Source: CALCHX01 sp035761165 (GTDB lineage: Bacteria; Gemmatimonadota; Gemmatimonadetes; Gemmatimonadales; Gemmatimonadaceae). Taken from it: DNA of 23,382 nt. Below are positions 14,313-20,496 of the stretch, in pieces; the first letter of the stretch is position 1, and every line of letters begins with the position of its first letter. The notes under the pieces are model-generated. The model made no database searches. It saw nothing but the letters and a program-made list of their open reading frames with translations, and had not been told where the DNA came from. The stretch is taken from the NCBI GenBank assembly GCA_035761165.1, contig DASTRO010000072.1:1-23382 (forward strand), given 5' to 3'. The translations under genes and the position numbers were made by a program.

Positions 14313-14885
14313 TTAGGCTCCTCGGTGCCCGCGGCGCAGGAGCGCCCCGGCGCGGGCGCGCGATGAGACGCCGAGCTTGGCGAGCACCTGCTCCACATGG
14401 TTGCGCGCGGTGTAGGGGCTGATCGCCAGGACGCGTGCGATCTCGGCGTTCGACAGGCCATCCGCGAGGCAGCCGGCGACCGCCGCCTGGCGGTCGGTGA
14501 GGCCATAGCGCAGCCGGAGCCGGCTCGCCGTCAGCGCCTGCGCCGCCCGGGTCGCGCGCACCGCGTCCGGCAACTCGCGCTGCACGTCGGTCGCCTCCGT
14601 CGCGCGCTCGTCCGTGTCGGCCGGCGGCTCCGGCATGGCGGTGCCGCCGAGTACAAGCACCGGCAGGTCGCAGCCGCCGCGCCGCAGGGTGCGGAGCTGC
14701 GCCAGCGCCGCGCGGTCGCCCGCCGTCGCGTCCACCACCAGGAGGTCGTGCGCCTCGCCGGCGCAGAGGGCGAGCGCCTGGCGTGGGCTCCGGGCCACGC
14801 GCACCTGGTGCCCGTCGCGCTCGAGCAGCGTGCGCAGCGCGGCGGTGACATGGGGAGCTCGCTCGATGAGCAGGAGGCGCGGCAT
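14313..14885 (-). CDS. LuxR-type DNA-binding response regulator with reduced receiver domain
   Basis: This 190-residue protein has an N-terminal receiver-like half (1-85: PRLLLIERAPHVTAALRTLL, HDLLVVDATAGDRAALAQLR, LPVLVLGGTA) and a C-terminal LuxR/NarL helix-turn-helix at about 127-183 (YGLTDRQAAVAGCLADGLSN, AEIARVLAISPYTARNHVEQ, VLAKLGVSSRARAGALLRR). The phosphoacceptor-like Asp52 is present. The acidic pair of strand 1 is reduced to Glu8-Arg9, and the segment that should carry strand 5 with its conserved Lys is replaced by a short Pro/Glu/Thr-rich linker. Phosphorylation-dependent control is therefore doubtful. The ATG at 14885 gives the usual receiver start; an upstream in-frame start adds only low-complexity residues. 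No histidine kinase is adjacent. Confidence 0.85.
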   Translation of the reverse strand: MPRLLLIERAPHVTAALRTLLERDGHQVRVARSPRQALALCAGEAHDLLVVDATAGDRAALAQLRTLRRGGCDLPVLVLGGTAMPEPPADTDERATEATDVQRELPDAVRATRAAQALTASRLRLRYGLTDRQAAVAGCLADGLSNAEIARVLAISPYTARNHVEQVLAKLGVSSRARAGALLRRGHRGA

Positions 14886-15053
14886 GGGGTCGGGGAACGG
14901 TGCGCCCCAAGTATCCGGGTCTCCCCTCGGCGACGCATGGGTTGACTCACCCAAGCGGCGCGTCGTCCCGGTCGGCACCGTGCGACGCTCACCCGCCGGC
15001 CCTCGCCCGCCGGCCGGCGGCCGCAGTCGGGATGCCTCGCCGCCGCGACCGGC

Positions 15054-15746
15054 CTAACGTGGCAGCGCCAGGTGCACCATCACCGTCCCACCGCCCGCGC
15101 CCGGCGCGAACCCGAGGCGCGCGCCGGGGGGCCACGGGACGCGCTGCCACCGCTCGCCGGCACCGGCCGCGCCGAGGACCCCGCCGATCGCGGTCGTCGT
15201 GACGAGCACGCCGGCGATGCCCAGCCCCACGACCGGCGCCCCCATGATGCAGCCGTCGCAGTCCGACGCCAGGTCGTCCGCGAGGACGAGCACCGCCGCG
15301 CCGGCGAGCACTGCGCCCGTGAGGAACCCCACTCCCGCCCCGCGAAGCGCGCGTTCCGTGCGGTCGGTCCGGCCGCGGCTCACCCAGAGCGCGCGCGCGA
15401 CGTCCGTGGGCACGGTGAGCAGCGCGCCGTCGTCCTTCCGTACGACGAACGCGGCGCTGTCGCGCCGCACCAGCGTACCCACGACACGCACGCGCCCGGC
15501 CGCGTCGATGCGCACGCGCGTCCCGCTGTCGGGGAGCAGTGGCGACGCGGCGGGGGACTGTGCGCCGAGCGGTGGTGCAGCGGGGACGAGCATGATCGCC
15601 AGCGCGGCGGCCGCGGCGAGGCACGCACGATGGGCGGCGCGAGCCGCGCGAGCGACGCGCGGCCGGGAGCGGAGCGTGGTCGGGCGGGACACGCGACGTG
15701 GCGGGAGGAGGCACGGCAGGCGTGACACCCGCCGCATCGCCGGCAT
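15054..15746 (-). CDS. Hypothetical exported or membrane protein
   Basis: I do not recognise this 230-residue protein. After a basic N-terminus a hydrophobic signal-like stretch ends ALAIMLVPAAPPLGAQ. A small beta-rich segment follows (TRVRIDAAGRVRVVGTLVRR, AAFVVRKDDGALLTVPTDVA), which looks like an SH3/Sm-like barrel of the kind seen in many Gemmatimonadota exported proteins. Two Gly/Ala/Val-rich hydrophobic segments come next, separated by DLASDCDGCIMG with a Cys pair that could form a disulphide or bind metal. The C-terminus returns to a short strand. ATGs at 15746 and 15737 and a GTG at 15767 are all possible starts, none with a clear Shine-Dalgarno sequence. It lies 69 bp past the FKBP stop on the same strand. 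Confidence 0.65.
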   Translation of the reverse strand: MPAMRRVSRLPCLLPPRRVSRPTTLRSRPRVARAARAAHRACLAAAAALAIMLVPAAPPLGAQSPAASPLLPDSGTRVRIDAAGRVRVVGTLVRRDSAAFVVRKDDGALLTVPTDVARALWVSRGRTDRTERALRGAGVGFLTGAVLAGAAVLVLADDLASDCDGCIMGAPVVGLGIAGVLVTTTAIGGVLGAAGAGERWQRVPWPPGARLGFAPGAGGGTVMVHLALPR

Positions 15747-15815
15747 CACGCCCGCAACATAGCGCACTGTCCGTCGGTCGGACGCCGGCCGGCACGCGCG
15801 ACGCCGGCGCGGCCG

Positions 15816-16301
15816 CTACTGCACCTCCAGCAGCTCCACCTCGAAGACGAGGATCGAGAAGGCGGGGATGTCGCCGTACGGGCGCGCGCCGAAGCCGAGC
15901 AGCGGCGGGATGATGATCTGCCGACGACCACCCGGCTGCATGCCGACCAGGCCGATCTCGAAGCCGGGAATGGCTTCCCGCCGGCCGAGCGTGAACTGGA
16001 GGGGCTGGTCGTCCGGCGACTGCTCCATCAACCGGCCGCTGGAGAGCCAGAGGGTGTAGTGCGCCGACACTGCGGAGTTCGATGCGACGGCATCCCCTTC
16101 GCCCACCGCCAGGTCACGGATGTAGACGCCGCTCGGCAGCCGCGTGCTGGCCGCGAGGTCCACGTCGAGCGACGACGCGAAGGTGGCATCCGCGACGTCG
16201 GTGATCGGCGCCGTCGGACGGTCGCTCGTGCCGCACGCGGCGGCGAGGAGCGGGAGGGCGACGGCGAGGCCGCGGGCGGCGCGAAGCAGGCGTGGGAACA
16301 T
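15816..16301 (-). CDS. FKBP-type peptidyl-prolyl isomerase-like lipoprotein (copy 1)
   Basis: This 161-residue protein has a lipoprotein signal peptide with lipobox LAAAC (Cys23) and one FKBP domain at about 75-160 (SAHYTLWLSSGRLMEQS, LQFTLGRREAIPGFEIGLVG, MQPGGRRQIIIPPLLGFGAR, FSILVFEVELLEV). FKBPs isomerise Xaa-Pro bonds. Compared with FKBP12, the Tyr26 equivalent is kept (Tyr82), but the Phe36/Asp37 pair is Met92/Glu93, Trp59 is Phe114 and Tyr82 is Phe137. Catalysis may be weak and chaperoning the main role. A pre-domain block (SLDVDLAASTRLPSGVYIRD) is shared with the neighbouring copy, showing tandem duplication. The ATG at 16301 is chosen for the signal peptide. It is 95 bp downstream of copy 2. 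Confidence 0.88.
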   Translation of the reverse strand: MFPRLLRAARGLAVALPLLAAACGTSDRPTAPITDVADATFASSLDVDLAASTRLPSGVYIRDLAVGEGDAVASNSAVSAHYTLWLSSGRLMEQSPDDQPLQFTLGRREAIPGFEIGLVGMQPGGRRQIIIPPLLGFGARPYGDIPAFSILVFEVELLEVQ

Positions 16302-16396
16302 GGGCGGGGCGGAAGGAAGTGGGACGGCGGCGTGCCAGGGATACCCCGGCAGCGGCGTGAAGGTCACGACGCCGGGCGCCGCGCCCCCGTCGCCGC

Positions 16397-16891
16397 TCAG
16401 CGTACCTCCATGACCTCGATGACGAAGACGAGCACCGAGTTCGGCGGCACGGAGCCGTACGTCCGCGGGCCGTAGCCGAGGGCGGGTGGCAGGACGAGCT
16501 GCCGCCGCCCACCCTCGTGCATGCCGACCACGCCGCGTTCCCACCCGGGGATCACCTGGCCGCCGCCCACCCGGAAGGTGACGACGGACGGCTCCGGCCG
16601 CGGCGGCTCGAGCGGCGAGCCGTTCGGCAGCCAGCCGGTGTAGCGCACCGTGACCTGGTCGCCCCGCTGCACCGCCTCGCCGCCGCCGACGGCGAGGTCG
16701 CGGTAGTAGAAGCCGCCCGGCGAGCGCGTGCTCGCCGCGAGGTCCACGTTCAGCGACGGGGCGAACATCGACGGCTGCAGCTCGTCCACCCGCAGGCCGG
16801 GGGAGGCGCAGCCGGCGAGGGCGACCAGGAGCGCGGCGAGCGCACCGGCACGCCGCCGCGGTGCGCGTCCGCCGCGGGCCGCGATGCTCAC
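16397..16891 (-). CDS. FKBP-type peptidyl-prolyl isomerase-like lipoprotein (copy 2)
   Basis: This 164-residue protein has a signal peptide with lipobox LAGC (Cys28) and an FKBP domain at about 78-163. It keeps more of the active site than copy 1: Tyr84, Val113-Ile114, Trp117, Tyr140 and Phe156 match the FKBP12 pocket, but the Phe36/Asp37 pair is Leu94/Glu95. The block SLNVDLAASTRSPGGFYYRD matches copy 1. The start is a GTG at 16891 whose GTGA overlaps the subtilase stop (16888-16890), a strong sign of translational coupling. Folding help for the exported subtilase or other surface proteins is a reasonable inference from the overlap. Confidence 0.9.
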   Translation of the reverse strand: MSIAARGGRAPRRRAGALAALLVALAGCASPGLRVDELQPSMFAPSLNVDLAASTRSPGGFYYRDLAVGGGEAVQRGDQVTVRYTGWLPNGSPLEPPRPEPSVVTFRVGGGQVIPGWERGVVGMHEGGRRQLVLPPALGYGPRTYGSVPPNSVLVFVIEVMEVR

Positions 16892-18573
16892 TGGCGGGTC
16901 CGCACGAGCTGCTCGGCCATGCGGATCGCCTCGTACGCGTTCACCACCGCGCCGGTGGTCGAGAGGGTGCCGAAGGGGACGAGCTCGCCGCCGGGCGCGG
17001 CGCCCGGCGGCACCACGCGCAGGTCGGTGTAGCGCGTGGCCGACTCGAGGATGATGCGCTTCACGTCGGCCGCGGTGAGCTGCGGATAGTACGCCATGAG
17101 CAGCGCGGCGAGGCCGCTGACGACCGGCGCGGCCATGCTCGTGCCGCTCTCGCGCTCGTAGCCGCCGCCGGGCACGGTGGAGAGGATGTCCACGCCGGGG
17201 GCGAAGACGTCCACCTGCTGCTGGCCGTAGTTGGAGAAGGTGGCGGGGAGGCTCTCGCCCCCCTTCCACGACGAGGCGCCGACCTCGATCCAGTTGGCCG
17301 CACGCCCGCCGTCGGCGTAGACGGGCGTCGGGTAGTTCTCGGCCGCCGCCAGGTCCTCGCCGTCGTTGCCGGCGGCGTGGATCATCAGCACGCCCTTCGA
17401 CTCGGCGTACTTCACCGCCGCGTCCACCGCCGCCTTCCGCGGCGAGTGCGACTTGCCGAAGCTCATGTTGATGATCTGCGCGCCGTTGTCGGCCGCGTAG
17501 CGGATGGCGTTGGCGACGTCCTTGTCGCGCTCGTCGCCGTCGGGCACGGCACGCACGGCCATGATGCGCACGGCGGGCGCGATGCCGTCGATGCCGGTGT
17601 CGTTGCGCACCGCGCCGATGATGCCGCTGACGTGCGTGCCGTGCGTGGCGTCGGGCCCCATGACGTCGGTGTTGCCGTAGCGGCGCTGCGTGACGTCGGC
17701 GAAGTCGTCGCCGACGATGGCGCGCGGGTCGTACGTGGGGTCGTAGCCGTACTCCAGCTGGCTCTCCAGCGCCTTGCGCGCCTCGGCCACCACCGCCGGC
17801 GTGATCCCCTGCGCCGCCATGTTCAGGTAGATCTGCCGCGCCTGGCCGAGCTGCGCGGTGGTGGGCTGGTACGCCTCCACGCGCTCCGGCGTCAGCGAGT
17901 CGGTGCCCAGCGCGGTGCGCAGCGTCGACATCACGCCGTCGACGAGGGGACCGATCATGCGGATCTGCTGCATCTGCTGCTCCGCCTCGCCGCGCCGCCG
18001 CTCGAAGTCCGCCTTGATCGCCGCGCACTGCTGCGCGTCGGGGGCCGGGAGCGTCGCCGTCGACGGGTTGGTGCAGCGCGCGTAGAGTCGCGTGATCTCG
18101 AAGGTGTCGTAGTGCACGTCGCGCCCGTCGGCGCCGCCGATGAAGTTCCAGCCGTGGACGTCGTCGGTGTAGCCGTTGCCGTCGTCGTCCTTGCCGTTGC
18201 CGGCCACCTCGCGCGCGTTGGTCCAGAGGTTGGCGCGCAGGTCCACGTGCGCGGTGTCCACCCCGCCGTCGATCACGGCGACGACGACGGTGCGCGCCGG
18301 CTGCCGGCCGGCGAGCAGCTCGCGCTCGGCGCGGCGCAGCGCGATCCCCGGCACGCCGGCGGTGGTGTCGAGCAGCTGCCAGTCGCGCGCCGGCTCCTGC
18401 GCCGTCGGTGCTGCCGGCTCCGGGGGCGTGGGCGCCGGTGTGGCGGCGGGCGGCGCGGCGGGCGGCGCGGCGGGCGCCGGCACCGGGGTGGGCGCCGGGC
18501 TCGGCGCCGGGGCGGCCGGGGCGCAGGCCGCGAGCAGGAGGGCCCCGAGGCCGAGGCGGAGGCGGAGCATCAT
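16888..18573 (-). CDS. S8 family subtilisin-like serine protease, lipoprotein
   Basis: This 561-residue protein has a lipobox LLAAC (Cys17), a Pro/Ala-rich tether (about 18-62) and a subtilase domain. The triad is Asp102 (VVVAVIDGGVD), His311 (THGTHVSGI) and Ser479 (SGTSMAAPV), with the oxyanion Asn403 (HAAGND). NLWTNAREVAGNGKDDDGNG after the Asp block is the calcium-type loop seen in Bacteroidota and Gemmatimonadota subtilases. About 209 residues separate Asp and His, far more than in subtilisin. The extra segment is helical and charged (DFERRRGEAEQQMQQIRMIG and neighbours) and carries a Cys pair at 167/183. The start is one of two adjacent ATGs (18573, 18570). There is no obvious inhibitor propeptide. 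It probably acts at the outer surface or in the periplasm. Confidence 0.92.
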   Translation of the reverse strand: MMLRLRLGLGALLLAACAPAAPAPSPAPTPVPAPAAPPAAPPAATPAPTPPEPAAPTAQEPARDWQLLDTTAGVPGIALRRAERELLAGRQPARTVVVAVIDGGVDTAHVDLRANLWTNAREVAGNGKDDDGNGYTDDVHGWNFIGGADGRDVHYDTFEITRLYARCTNPSTATLPAPDAQQCAAIKADFERRRGEAEQQMQQIRMIGPLVDGVMSTLRTALGTDSLTPERVEAYQPTTAQLGQARQIYLNMAAQGITPAVVAEARKALESQLEYGYDPTYDPRAIVGDDFADVTQRRYGNTDVMGPDATHGTHVSGIIGAVRNDTGIDGIAPAVRIMAVRAVPDGDERDKDVANAIRYAADNGAQIINMSFGKSHSPRKAAVDAAVKYAESKGVLMIHAAGNDGEDLAAAENYPTPVYADGGRAANWIEVGASSWKGGESLPATFSNYGQQQVDVFAPGVDILSTVPGGGYERESGTSMAAPVVSGLAALLMAYYPQLTAADVKRIILESATRYTDLRVVPPGAAPGGELVPFGTLSTTGAVVNAYEAIRMAEQLVRTRQ

Positions 18574-18725
18574 GGGTGCGGGAGCTGACGGTCGGAGACG
18601 GCCGTCCAGCGTGGCGGCCGGTGCGCGGACGGGGCGCGCCTGCCGCGCCGCCCCGCGCCTCGCTGCATCTTCGCCGCGGGAACGCGCCGGGGGAAGCTCC
18701 CGCCCACCCGTCCGGAACCCGCCCG

Positions 18726-18945
18726 GACGGCCTGCCACGGATCTACGCGGCGCGACCCGGCTCGGCTCCGTGGTACGCCCGAGCTCCTCGCGCCGGTGCT
18801 GGCATCAACGCTCATGGGGAACACGGATGCGTCGGAGGCTCCGGATGCGTCGGATCGCGCCGCTCCCTTCCACGGCTCCGCGCGCCAGGACCGGAAATGA
18901 TTGGGGTGGGGTGCTACCCATCCCACGCCGCCTCGCGCCAGGCCA
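18726..18945. repeat. Dispersed repeat element 2, arm C
   Basis: This is a direct-orientation relative of arm A, sharing GGTACGCCCGAGCTCCTCGC, AACGCTCATGGGGAACAC and TTCCACGGCTCCGCGCGCCA. Compared with A it lacks about 8 nt near 18748 and has a TGA at 18898-18900 that closes the frame left open in A. It lies upstream of the subtilase start in a 907-bp stretch (18574-19480) with no gene; 18574-18725 shows nothing else recognisable. Confidence 0.8.
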
Positions 18946-19011
18946 GGCACCCGTCTCCGCGGAACACGACCGGCCCCGCATCCCCCCACATCCCTCGTCG
19001 CGCACCGCGTC

Positions 19012-19107
19012 CATCCTGTTCATCCTAGTCATCCTGTCTGCGCGAGCGCAGCGAGCGGCCGTGCGCTGAGCCGTGAAGAGACAGGATGAACAGGAGGAAC
19101 AGGATGA
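19012..19107. repeat. Long stem-loop built of ATCCTGTTC-type repeats
   Basis: CATCCTGTTCATCCTAGTCA (from 19012 to about 19039 with its continuation) pairs with 19079-19106 over 28 bp with three mismatches by hand count. Inside the loop a second stem AGCGCA/TGCGCT (19045-19050 with 19062-19067) can form. The arms consist of the iterated unit CATCCTGTT. It lies between arms C and D. No coding capacity is evident. Confidence 0.7.
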
Positions 19108-19150
19108 AAGAACGTGAGTGAAGCGGGGCACTCCGCCCGACGTCCACGTT

Positions 19151-19176
19151 CCTCCGCGTCCTCCGCGTCTCCGCGT
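19151..19176 (+). repeat. CCTCCGCGT tandem repeat
   Basis: Two exact copies of CCTCCGCGT and a third shortened copy CTCCGCGT run head to tail, followed by GAGA. Similar CTCCGCGT blocks recur in arm D (near 19393). The sequence is non-coding and looks like a small dispersed repeat. Confidence 0.65.
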
Positions 19177-19227
19177 GAGACTCGGTCGTGGTCGTTGGCC
19201 CGGGCGCGAGGAGGGTGAGCCGATCCG

Positions 19228-19420
19228 GAGCCTACCCCCGATCAGGTCCAGTCCCGGCGCACGGCGCCGTGGAAGGGAGCGGCGCGATCCGAAGGATCCG
19301 TGCTCGTCCGCAGCATCCGCTCCCCTCACGAGCGTTGATGCCCGCCCACGCCCCGAGCAGCCCCGGCGTACCAAGGAGCCGAGCCGCGGCCATCTCCGCG
19401 TGATCCGCGGCGGCAGCTCC
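19228..19420. repeat. Dispersed repeat element 2, arm D (inverted relative to C)
   Basis: This arm relates to arm B in direct orientation (ACCCCCGATCA, CACGGCGCCGTGGA, GAGCGTTGATGC) and to arms A and C as reverse complement (GGCGTACCAAGGAGCCGAGC, TGATCCGCGGC). It is separated from arm C by about 280 bp that include the long stem-loop and the CCTCCGCGT repeat. It starts about 60 bases past the TM2 gene stop, counted along that gene's transcription, mirroring arm B past the TonB receptor gene. Confidence 0.7.
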
Positions 19421-19480
19421 GTCGTGCGCGTCGCGCGCCGACGAGCGAGCGGCGGCGGTCGGGTCAGGGTGCGCGGCGGG

Positions 19481-19816
19481 TCACGTCCACTCGGTGATCT
19501 TCTCGCCGTCGCCGTCGGTGAAGTTGCCGACGATGATGAAGATCAGGTCGATCAGCGCCCAGATCCCGAGACCGCCGAGGGTGAGGAGCTGGAGGATCCC
19601 CGTGCCGATCTTGCCGACGTAGAAGCGGTGTGCACCGAAGACGCCGAGGAAGAAGCAGAGCAGGAACGCGGGGAGGATGCGCTTCTCCGACTGCGACGCG
19701 CCGGCCACCGCGGGCTGCATCACCCCGCAGCGCGGGCAGACCACCGCCATCGCGTCGATGGAGGTGCCGCAGGTCGGGCAGAACTTGGTGGGACGTGCGG
19801 GCGCGTAGGTGGACAT
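19481..19816 (-). CDS. Zinc-ribbon / TM2 domain membrane protein
   Basis: This 111-residue protein has a rubredoxin-like zinc ribbon (Cys13, Cys16, Cys27, Cys30: FCPTCG and VCPRCG) and a C-terminal TM2 domain from about residue 45. The latter consists of two hydrophobic helices (LPAFLLCFFLGVFGAHRFYV and IWALIDLIFIIVGNF) around the conserved GAHRFYVGK turn, ending TDGDGEKITEW. TM2 proteins are small inner-membrane proteins of unclear role. The ATG at 19816 has GGAG eight bases upstream; an upstream in-frame start adds a low-complexity stretch. It is divergent from the leucine operon. Confidence 0.9.
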   Translation of the reverse strand: MSTYAPARPTKFCPTCGTSIDAMAVVCPRCGVMQPAVAGASQSEKRILPAFLLCFFLGVFGAHRFYVGKIGTGILQLLTLGGLGIWALIDLIFIIVGNFTDGDGEKITEWT

Positions 19817-20007
19817 CGGCGAGACTCCGGAGGACGGGGACAGGGAGGGGGATGGCGCCCCGGGGACGTTCGCAGGCGCGCCCACGATAGGGTCGGCCGG
19901 GGCCGCCTGGCAACCCTCCGGCCGTGTCGCCCGCGGCGAGGCGCGGCGCCGCCGCCGCGCCGTGTCACGCCGACGCGCGTGCTCCGGAAGTCGACGTCGT
20001 CCACCGC

Positions 20008-20035
20008 TTGACCTCGTGCCGGGCCCGCCTAGATT
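20008..20035 (+). promoter_or_regulatory. Promoter of the leucine operon
   Basis: TTGACC (20008-20013) and TAGATT (20030-20035) are separated by 16 bp, a good sigma-70-type match in GC-rich DNA. The expected transcription start (about 20042-20044) coincides with the ATG of the leader peptide, so the transcript would be leaderless or nearly so. The gene-free interval 19817-20007 shows nothing else recognisable. Confidence 0.7.
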
Positions 20036-20043
20036 CGCAGCCC

Positions 20044-20133
20044 ATGCATCGCGGTCGGACCCTCCTCCTTACCAGTGCCCTCGGCCTCTTTATCGGTCGG
20101 GGGCTCTCGTGCCTGGGAGGCAGGCCCGCATAG
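20044..20133 (+). CDS. leuL: leu operon leader peptide, 29 residues with seven leucines
   Basis: ATG at 20044 to TAG at 20131-20133 encodes MHRGRTLLLTSALGLFIG, then RGLSCLGGRPA. Leucine codons are CTC-CTC-CTT at 20062-20070, then 20080, 20086, 20104 and CTG at 20113. Seven leucines in 29 residues, three of them consecutive, placed directly ahead of a strong terminator and leuA, is the hallmark of a leucine attenuator peptide. The peptide itself is expected to have no function; ribosome position along it is the signal. The start lies 8 nt past the -10 hexamer with no Shine-Dalgarno sequence, implying leaderless initiation. Confidence 0.85.
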   Translation: MHRGRTLLLTSALGLFIGRGLSCLGGRPA

Positions 20134-20161
20134 CGCGGCGTCATGCGAACGGCCCCTCCCA
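20114..20161 (+). promoter_or_regulatory. Antiterminator pairing of the leu attenuator
   Basis: TGGGAGG (20114-20120) and GGCC (20123-20126) can pair with the contiguous GGCCCCTCCCA (20151-20161), giving 7+4 bp with a two-base bulge. This occupies the 5' arm of the terminator. The same segment (GGAGG, AGG at 20116-20124) can instead pair with CCTCCTCC (20061-20068) over the leucine codons. The three pairings are mutually exclusive, as classical attenuation requires. Confidence 0.75.
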
Positions 20162-20186
20162 TGCCACGGCGTGGGAGGGGCCGTTC
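20147..20186 (+). terminator. Attenuator terminator of the leucine operon
   Basis: A perfect 15-bp stem GAACGGCCCCTCCCA / TGGGAGGGGCCGTTC (20147-20161 with 20172-20186) encloses a 10-nt loop and is followed by TGCTTC. It begins 13 nt after the leader stop codon and lies about 310 nt ahead of leuA. No long U run follows, but the stem is by far the strongest hairpin nearby. Confidence 0.85.
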
Positions 20187-20292
20187 TGCTTCACGGCGTC
20201 CCGCTCCCCGCCCGGTCTGGTGGGGCCGCTCGCGTGGTCGGCGCGCGTGCTGTCCGGCGTCATCCCGTACACCACGCACCATCGAGCCCACC

Positions 20293-20496
20293 ATGCCCAC
20301 CCCGCCCACCCCACCGTCCGTCCCGGACGCCTCTCCGGGCCGCTGCCTGAACGTGCCCGACCGGGGCGTCGCGCCGGGCAGCGCCTCGCGCCTGCCGCGC
20401 TGGCGCGCCCCCGAGCGGCCGGCCACACCGCCGCGCGAGCCGACGGCGTTCCCGCGCTCCGAGTGCGCCGTGCCGCAGGCCGACGGAGCCGCCTGA
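20293..20496 (+). CDS. Possible small Pro-rich ORF coupled to leuA, 67 residues
   Basis: ATG at 20293 opens a 67-residue frame (MPTPPTPPSVPDASPGRCLN at its start, ending CAVPQADGAA) whose TGA overlaps the leuA ATG as TGATG. It has no known domain, is Pro/Arg/Ala rich and has no clear Shine-Dalgarno sequence. It fills most of the 309-nt stretch between terminator and leuA, where nothing else is recognised. It may serve only to bring ribosomes to leuA, or it may be chance in GC-rich DNA. Confidence 0.3.
   Translation: MPTPPTPPSVPDASPGRCLNVPDRGVAPGSASRLPRWRAPERPATPPREPTAFPRSECAVPQADGAA

Noticed and set aside
14938..14953. Dyad TGGGT-N6-ACCCA upstream of the LuxR-type gene, as an operator
   Set aside because: Arms of only 5 bp are expected by chance at this GC content. 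Nothing else supports a site in the 168-bp gap 14886-15053.
20044..20186. T-box riboswitch controlling leuA
   Set aside because: No T-box consensus or specifier stem architecture is seen, and the region is fully explained by a Leu-rich peptide with alternative hairpins.
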